64,000 nucleotides of DNA from Primorskyibacter flagellatus (GTDB taxonomy: Bacteria > Pseudomonadota > Alphaproteobacteria > Rhodobacterales > Rhodobacteraceae): NCBI RefSeq assembly GCF_014638275.1, contig NZ_BMFJ01000002.1:744001-808000 (forward strand), read 5' to 3'. Each line of letters begins with the position of its first letter. Within the stretch, counting starts at the first letter, position 1. The translations under genes were made by a program, and so were the position numbers. Below the pieces are notes generated by a model. That model was not told the DNA's origin. It saw only the letters and a program-made list of their open reading frames with translations, and searched no databases. This document shows, one piece after another, positions 59,314 to 64,000 of the stretch.

Positions 59314-61467
59314 ATGACCGACTATGTCGAACGCGCCGGATTGCAGGTCGCAACCGTCCTCGCCGATCTGGTGGAGCACCGCATCCTGCCCGGCCTGGAT
59401 CTGACCGCCGATGCCTTCTGGGGCGGCTACGCGACCATGCTGGGCGACCTCGTGCCCGAAAACCTGCGCCTGCTGGAAAAGCGGGACAAGCTGCAGGCGG
59501 AGATCGACGACTGGGTTGCCGCCCGCCGCGGCCAGCCTCTCGACAGGAAGGCCTACCGCGCCTTTCTGGAAAAGATCGGCTACCTCGTCCCCGAAGGCCC
59601 GGACTTCACCATCGGTACGGAGAATGTCGACCCCGAGATCGCCAGCGTCGCCGGGCCCCAGCTTGTGGTGCCGGTGATGAACGCGCGCTTTGCCCTGAAC
59701 GCCGCCAACGCGAGATGGGGGTCGCTCTATGACGCGCTCTACGGCACCGATGCCCTGCCCGGCGCACCCGAAGGCAAGGGATATGACCCGAAGCGCGGGG
59801 CGCAGGCCGTCGCCTGGGCGGCGGAGTTCCTCGACGGTGCCGTTCCGCTGTCCGGAGCCTCCCATGCCGATGTCACGGCCTATCGCCGCGACGGCGCCGA
59901 ACTGGTGGCCGAAGCCGGCGGATCGACCGTGCCCTTCGCCGACCCCGCTGCCTTCGTGGGCTATGCGGAAGACGGCGACACCGCTTCCTACATGCTGCGC
60001 CACAACGGGCTGCACATCGAACTGGTGATCGACCCGAACCACCCTGTCGGGGCCGCATCCGCCTCCGGCCTGCGCGACGTGGTGCTGGAATCCGCCCTGA
60101 CCGCGATCCAGGACTGCGAGGATTCCGTCGCCGCCGTGGATGCCGCCGACAAGGCGGAGGTCTACGCCAACTGGCTTGGCCTGATGACCGGCGACCTGAC
60201 GGAGACCTTCGAGAAGGGCGGCAAGCAGGTGACCCGCGCGCTCAACCCCGACAAGGTCCTGACCGCGCCCGACGGTTCCAACCTGACCCTGCCCGGCCGC
60301 GCCCTTCTGCTGGTCCGCAACGTCGGCCACCTGATGACGACCGACGCCGTGCTGTTCGAAGGCGAGGAGACGCCGGAGGGCATGCTCGACGCGCTCATCA
60401 CCGTCGCCGCCGCCATGCACGACCTGAAGAAGACCTCAGGGCCGCGCAACTCCCGCGCCGGGTCCGTCTACGTGGTGAAACCCAAGATGCACGGGCCGGA
60501 GGAGGTCGCCTTTGCCGACACGATGTACGCGCGGGTTGAGGCGATCCTTGGCCTGCCGCTGAACACCGTGAAGCTGGGCGTGATGGACGAGGAGCGCCGG
60601 ACCTCCGCCAACCTGCGCGAATGCATGCGCGCGGTGAAGAACCGGCTGGTCTTCATCAACACCGGCTTCCTCGACCGCACAGGCGATGAAATCCACACCT
60701 CCATGCTGCTCGGGCCCTTTGTCCCGAAAGGAGAGATGGCGGGGTCCGTCTGGCTTGGCGCGTATGAAAACGGCAACGTCGATGCGGGTCTTGCCCTTGG
60801 CCTGCGCGGCAAGGGGCAGATCGGCAAGGGCATGTGGGCCAAGCCCGACATGATGGCCGAGATGCTGAAAACAAAGACCAATCACCCGATGGCCGGGGCG
60901 AACACGGCCTGGGTACCCTCTCCGACCGCCGCGACCCTGCACGCGACGCATTACCATCAGGTCGACGTCGCGGCGCGCCAGGACGAACTGGCGGACCGCG
61001 CCCGCGCTTCGCTGGATGACCTGCTGACCCCCCCGGTGCTCGCCGGCCGCAACCTGACCGAAGAGGAGGTGCAGCGCGATCTCGACAACAACTGCCAGGG
61101 GATCCTCGGCTATGTGGTGAGATGGGTTGATCAGGGCGTCGGCTGTTCCAAGGTGCCCGACATCCACGACGTCGGGTTGATGGAGGACCGCGCGACGCTG
61201 CGCATTTCCTCCCAGTACCTCGCCAACTGGCTGGAACACGGGCTGGTGACGGAGGCCGAGGTCGAAGCGGCGCTGAAACGCATGGCCGCAAAGGTCGACG
61301 CGCAGAACGCCGGAGACCCGCTTTACAAGTCGCTGGTCGACAACCCCGACGCCCCCGCCTTCCAGGCGGCGCGCGATCTCATCTTCACCGGAAAACAGCA
61401 GCCTTCGGGTTATACAGAGCCTGTCCTGCACGCAGCCCGCCGACAGGCAAAGGAGTACTGGGCATGA
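59314..61467 (+). CDS. glcB: Malate synthase G
   Basis: 717-residue monomeric malate synthase condensing glyoxylate with acetyl-CoA. Typical marks are [33 protein letters not shown] (metal and glyoxylate binding) and [20 protein letters not shown]. The start at 59314 is set by AAGGAG (59301-59306); the ATG at 59309 is out of frame. Overlaps the next gene by ATGA. Allows growth on C2 compounds, glycolate, purines or products of acetyl-CoA metabolism, including acetyl-CoA from mevalonate breakdown. Confidence 0.95.
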   Translation: MTDYVERAGLQVATVLADLVEHRILPGLDLTADAFWGGYATMLGDLVPENLRLLEKRDKLQAEIDDWVAARRGQPLDRKAYRAFLEKIGYLVPEGPDFTIGTENVDPEIASVAGPQLVVPVMNARFALNAANARWGSLYDALYGTDALPGAPEGKGYDPKRGAQAVAWAAEFLDGAVPLSGASHADVTAYRRDGAELVAEAGGSTVPFADPAAFVGYAEDGDTASYMLRHNGLHIELVIDPNHPVGAASASGLRDVVLESALTAIQDCEDSVAAVDAADKAEVYANWLGLMTGDLTETFEKGGKQVTRALNPDKVLTAPDGSNLTLPGRALLLVRNVGHLMTTDAVLFEGEETPEGMLDALITVAAAMHDLKKTSGPRNSRAGSVYVVKPKMHGPEEVAFADTMYARVEAILGLPLNTVKLGVMDEERRTSANLRECMRAVKNRLVFINTGFLDRTGDEIHTSMLLGPFVPKGEMAGSVWLGAYENGNVDAGLALGLRGKGQIGKGMWAKPDMMAEMLKTKTNHPMAGANTAWVPSPTAATLHATHYHQVDVAARQDELADRARASLDDLLTPPVLAGRNLTEEEVQRDLDNNCQGILGYVVRWVDQGVGCSKVPDIHDVGLMEDRATLRISSQYLANWLEHGLVTEAEVEAALKRMAAKVDAQNAGDPLYKSLVDNPDAPAFQAARDLIFTGKQQPSGYTEPVLHAARRQAKEYWA

Positions 61468-61886
61468 TCACCGTTCAACGACTGGACCTCACCGACGCCC
61501 GCGTGATGATCGACGCAGCCAAGGCGAAGGCGGCCGAAATCGGCGTTCCCATGTGCATTGCCATAACCGATGACGCGGGTAACCTTGTCGCCTTCGAACG
61601 CATGGACGGCGGCAAGGTGACCTCCACCACCATCGCGATCGACAAAAGCTATACCGCCTCGGGCGCGAAGAAGGCGACGCATGAATACGGTGACGCCAGT
61701 CAGCCCGGCAAACCCGCCTACGGCATCGCCTCCGCAATCGGCGGGCGGCTGATGGTGGTGGGTGGCGGACTGCCGGTCATGGTCGGCGGGGCCTGCGTCG
61801 GCGGCATCGGCGTCTCCTCCGGCACTCCCGCGCAGGACATGGAGGTCGCGCAGGCGGGGCTCGACGCCATTCTGGCGACGCTCTGA
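61464..61886 (+). CDS. GlcG/HbpS-family protein
   Basis: 140-residue GlcG/HbpS domain protein: [24 protein letters not shown] begins it (in parts) and [21 protein letters not shown] is the hallmark glycine-rich segment. Homologues bind haem (HbpS) or sit in glycolate operons (glcG) without a settled role. Coupled to glcB by a four-base overlap and followed directly by the VOC gene, which ties it to glyoxylate metabolism here. Confidence 0.88.
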   Translation: MITVQRLDLTDARVMIDAAKAKAAEIGVPMCIAITDDAGNLVAFERMDGGKVTSTTIAIDKSYTASGAKKATHEYGDASQPGKPAYGIASAIGGRLMVVGGGLPVMVGGACVGGIGVSSGTPAQDMEVAQAGLDAILATL

Positions 61887-62501
61887 ATGCTGGAACTCGA
61901 CCATATCGTCGTCGCTGCGCCCTCTCTGTCCGAGGGCGTGGCGCATGTGCGGGACCGCACCGGGCTGGACATGCCCAAGGGCGGGGAACACCCGCTCATG
62001 GGCACGCACAACCACCTGCTCAGGCTCGGAGAGGCGGAGTTTCTCGAGGTCATCTCGGTGAACCCCGACGCCCCCGCGCCCGACCGCCCGCGCTGGTTCG
62101 GTCTGGACCGCCCGGTCCGGACCCCGCGCCTGTCGCACTGGGTTGTCCGCTGCGCCGACATGAATGTCGCCCGCCCGCGTCTGCCCGATTTCCTCGGTCC
62201 CGCGATCCCCGTGACGCGCGGCGCGCTCAGCTGGCTGCTGACCGTGCCCGACGACGGCAGCCTGCCGCTGGACGGCACCTTTCCCAGCCTGATCGAATGG
62301 AAGGCCGATCCGCTGCCCCCGACGAAGATGCAGGGCGCGGGGGCTGACCTGATCGAACTGACCGTAAGCCATCCGGAAGGCGTCAGAACAGGCTCTGTTC
62401 TGCGCGATCTGCTGCCCGATCCCCGTATCCGTTACATCAACGGTCCAGTCGGCCTTTCGGCGGTCATCTCCGTGAACGGCACCGCGCGACGGCTGTCCTA
62501 G
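61887..62501 (+). CDS. VOC-superfamily (glyoxalase-like) protein
   Basis: 204-residue protein beginning MLELDHIVVAAPSLSEGV, the start of a VOC/glyoxalase-like (Glyoxalase_3) domain, with GGEHPLMGTHNHLLRLGEAEFLEV containing probable metal ligands in parts. The second half (SLIEWKADPLPP) is typical of a family of uncharacterised large VOC proteins. Start immediately follows the previous stop. Possibly a dioxygenase, isomerase or glyoxalase; the operon suggests a substrate related to glyoxylate or a keto acid. Function not assigned. Confidence 0.85.
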   Translation: MLELDHIVVAAPSLSEGVAHVRDRTGLDMPKGGEHPLMGTHNHLLRLGEAEFLEVISVNPDAPAPDRPRWFGLDRPVRTPRLSHWVVRCADMNVARPRLPDFLGPAIPVTRGALSWLLTVPDDGSLPLDGTFPSLIEWKADPLPPTKMQGAGADLIELTVSHPEGVRTGSVLRDLLPDPRIRYINGPVGLSAVISVNGTARRLS

Positions 62502-62550
62502 ACAGCGACGCCAAAGCGCTTCATCCTCCGCCCCGAGGATGGAGGACAGG

Positions 62551-62937
62551 ATGCAGGACAGCAAGGAATACGGCGGCCACCTGAAATTTTCGACCGAGGT
62601 GCTCTCGCCGGAAGAAGCGCGCGGCACCATGCCGGTGCAGCCCGGCGTGCTGAACCCCTTCGGCACGGTCCACGCTGGCGCGCTGGTGTGGTTCGCCGAT
62701 GTCACCGCGACGCGGCTGGCGCTTCAGGGCGCGGATGTGTCCGGGGGCATGTCGGGCTTTCCGCTGGCGATCAACCTTCAGGCGCAGCTGATGTCGAACG
62801 TCACCGAAGGCACGCTGACCGCCCGGTCGCGCTTCGTGAAGAAGGGGCGGACGCTCAAGATCGTGCGGACCGAGGTGAGGAGCGCCGAGGGCGTGCTGCT
62901 GATCGAACTGACGAGCAGCCATATTTCCTCGCGTTAG
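62551..62937 (+). CDS. Hotdog-fold thioesterase (PaaI-like)
   Basis: 128-residue single-domain thioesterase: NPFGTVHAGALVWFADVTAT gives the HxG...D-type active-site helix, then SGFPLAINLQAQLMSNVTEG. ATG at 62551 is chosen because GGAGG ends five bases before it; the ATG at 62539 lies inside a hairpin (CATCCTC/GAGGATG) and lacks a site. About 50 bases after the VOC gene on the same strand, perhaps the last gene of the glcB operon. Acyl-CoA substrate unknown. Confidence 0.87.
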   Translation: MQDSKEYGGHLKFSTEVLSPEEARGTMPVQPGVLNPFGTVHAGALVWFADVTATRLALQGADVSGGMSGFPLAINLQAQLMSNVTEGTLTARSRFVKKGRTLKIVRTEVRSAEGVLLIELTSSHISSR

Positions 62938-62947
62938 AGACACAAAA

Positions 62948-62971
62948 GGGGCGCGGCCATCGCCGCGCCCC
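62948..62971 (-). terminator. Terminator between the thioesterase and Hsp20 genes
   Basis: Perfect 10-bp stem GGGGCGCGGC / GCCGCGCCCC with a 4-base loop. On the minus strand it is followed by TTTTGTG, so it terminates the hsp20 transcript; it starts 10 bases after the convergent thioesterase stop and may serve both. Confidence 0.7.
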
Positions 62972-63027
62972 AGTGTGAAATCGAGGGTAAGTCCCGGAGT
63001 TGTTCCGGCGGTACTCCGCCCTTTGCG

Positions 63028-63498
63028 TCAGACGGTTTCCTGTGCCGAGAGCGCCTTCGCCTCGACCGTCTCACCCTTTTGCGAGGTGATCTCGATCCGG
63101 CGGGGTTTCAGCGCCTCGGGTACTTCGCGCACCAGGTCGATGTGCAGCATGCCATCGGCATGGGTCGCACCCGTCACCTTGACATGATCGGCAAGGTGGA
63201 AGCGGCGTTCGAAGGCACGGTTGGCGATGCCACGGTGCAGGTAGGTGCGCTTGTCCTCATCCGCCTTCTTGGCGGTGACGATCAGGGCATGTTCCTTGAC
63301 CTCGATCCCAAGCTCGTCGGCGGCGAAACCCGCGACGGCGATCGTGATCCGGTAGCTGTCCTGATCCAGCTTTTCGATGTTGTAGGGCGGGTAGGTCGGC
63401 TGTGCGACCTCGGTGCTCAGCACCCGGTCCATCATGTCGGCGATCTGGTCGAATCCGACGGTGGCGCGGTAAAGCGGGGCAAGATCAAAGTTACGCAT
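63028..63498 (-). CDS. Small heat-shock protein Hsp20 (IbpA-type)
   Basis: 156-residue alpha-crystallin chaperone. The N-terminus MRNFDLAPLYRATVGFD is the proteobacterial IbpA form; the crystallin domain spans about 40-130 (YNIEKLDQDSYRITIAVAGF, HLADHVKVTGATHADGMLHIDL in parts), and RRIEITS is the tail. Start at 63498 behind AGGATGACC; upstream ATG/TTG codons add only a few residues. A heat-shock promoter lies upstream. Holds unfolding proteins during stress; with Hsp33 it is the second stress chaperone in the window. Confidence 0.94.
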   Translation of the reverse strand: MRNFDLAPLYRATVGFDQIADMMDRVLSTEVAQPTYPPYNIEKLDQDSYRITIAVAGFAADELGIEVKEHALIVTAKKADEDKRTYLHRGIANRAFERRFHLADHVKVTGATHADGMLHIDLVREVPEALKPRRIEITSQKGETVEAKALSAQETV

Positions 63499-63590
63499 GG
63501 TCATCCTCATCAAAGCGATAACGGTTGGGCCTTCCCGTCAGGGACAGGCCGTGTTGGCACGGGACCCGTTGTGGCGTCCCGACACCGGGG

Positions 63591-63619
63591 ATCTGGGGTC
63601 CCCGCGTCATCGTTTCAAG
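63591..63619 (-). promoter_or_regulatory. RpoH-type heat-shock promoter of hsp20
   Basis: On the minus strand CTTGAAA (63619-63613), 14-base spacer, CCCCAGAT (63598-63591). This nearly equals the sigma-32 consensus CTTGAAA / CCCCATNT with ideal spacing, and predicts a leader of about 85 bases before the hsp20 ATG. Confidence 0.75.
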
Positions 63620-63630
63620 AGGGTCGGCGA

Positions 63631-64000
63631 TCAGTTGCCGGGTCGCACGAACTTCGCCCCGATGCCGGACCGCGCCGCCGCGCCGCCCACGGTGATCCGG
63701 TTGGTCCGCGGCGCCGGGGCAAGGTTGGACCCGCCGCCCGCGTCGAGATCCGCCATAAGATGCGAAATCTGCCCGAGGTCTGTGCCAAGCGACACGTTCT
63801 CGCCCTCCACTTCCGCCTTGGCGGACACGACCGACACGATACGCGGTTCGCCGCCCGACAGGGAAAACACCGGCGCGCCCGAGGAACCGAAATCGACGTC
63901 GCAGGACATGATCAGGACGCCTTCCTGCCGGGTGATGACGGAACAGATTTCCTGCAGGCTCGGCGCCTCTGCCCGGTCATGGGCATAGGAGACGACGGCG
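63631..64000 (-). CDS. Trypsin-like serine protease, C-terminal part (cut by window edge)
   Basis: The last 122 codons of a gene whose 5' end is beyond the window. CDVDFGSSGAPVFS carries the catalytic Ser of a chymotrypsin-fold (S1) protease in GSSGAP, and the preceding SVITRQEGVLIMSCD is the strand before it; the frame stays open to the edge. The His and Asp of the triad would lie outside. The tail (TVGGAAARSGIGAKFVRPGN) is Gly/Arg-rich. Probably exported, but the signal is not visible. Confidence 0.8.
   Translation of the reverse strand, partial: AVVSYAHDRAEAPSLQEICSVITRQEGVLIMSCDVDFGSSGAPVFSLSGGEPRIVSVVSAKAEVEGENVSLGTDLGQISHLMADLDAGGGSNLAPAPRTNRITVGGAAARSGIGAKFVRPGN

Noticed and set aside
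59309-59317. Mini-frame ATGACATGA just before glcB
   Set aside because: Only two codons; the AAGGAG spacing fits the glcB ATG at 59314 better. It could be a start-stop but nothing else supports it.
62539-62937. Longer thioesterase start at 62539
   Set aside because: This ATG lies in the stem CATCCTC/GAGGATG and has no ribosome site, whereas GGAGG is placed for the ATG at 62551.

Overview
The window is a gene-dense, GC-rich stretch of chromosome from an alphaproteobacterium, almost certainly the Roseobacter group of the Rhodobacterales. This rests on protein resemblance, the choXWV/betI-betC-betB-betA layout, the rimP-nusA-ylxR-infB and secA / ppiC-argJ-mutT neighbourhoods, two TRAP transporter systems and GC-rich intergenic palindromes. 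I see no rRNA, tRNA, CRISPR array, insertion sequence, phage or integron. Sixty coding regions are called; the first (a lipoprotein) and the last (a trypsin-like protease) are cut by the window edges.

Layout. 1-8.4 kb: an aldehyde dehydrogenase divergent from a 1-Cys peroxiredoxin, a split MnmC-like pair (FAD oxidoreductase and mnmD), a DMT exporter, a lytic transglycosylase and dapA. 8.4-8.75 kb is non-coding and carries interspersed palindromic repeats. 8.7-17.6 kb is an osmoprotectant locus: the choline ABC transporter choX-choW-choV diverges from betI-betC-betB-GST-betA, with a perfect 18-bp dyad between them. Choline and choline-O-sulfate would be imported and converted to glycine betaine. 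17.6-29 kb is housekeeping: L,D-transpeptidase, RNA uracil methyltransferase, ABC exporter, CCA-adding-type enzyme, two Nudix hydrolases, Hsp33, a response regulator/SpoIIE phosphatase facing an Hpt protein, ilvA and argG.

29-43.8 kb holds two catabolic modules placed back to back. The first is a MocR-type regulator divergent from a degradative (class II) HMG-CoA reductase and a TRAP transporter, best explained as mevalonate uptake and oxidation. The second is a complete oxidative uronic-acid pathway: TRAP transporter, uronate dehydrogenase (udh), lactone isomerase (gli), cycloisomerase (gci), decarboxylating dehydratase (kdgD) and 2-oxoglutarate semialdehyde dehydrogenase, with a FadR-type regulator. 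It would turn galacturonate or glucuronate into 2-oxoglutarate. The modules converge and share the four bases CTAG as overlapping stop codons.

44-64 kb: the rimP-nusA-ylxR/L7Ae-infB operon, with a promoter and an intrinsic terminator in its leader (candidate attenuator); an unannotated 48-residue small protein with its own terminator; mutT-argJ-ppiC divergent from secA; two exported proteins after secA, one a phosphate-binding-protein/OmpA fusion; an IclR regulator next to malate synthase G, a GlcG-like protein, a VOC protein and a thioesterase; a small heat-shock protein behind a good RpoH-type promoter; and the protease fragment. The most promising leads are the mevalonate module with its palindromic operator, the rimP leader and the small protein.
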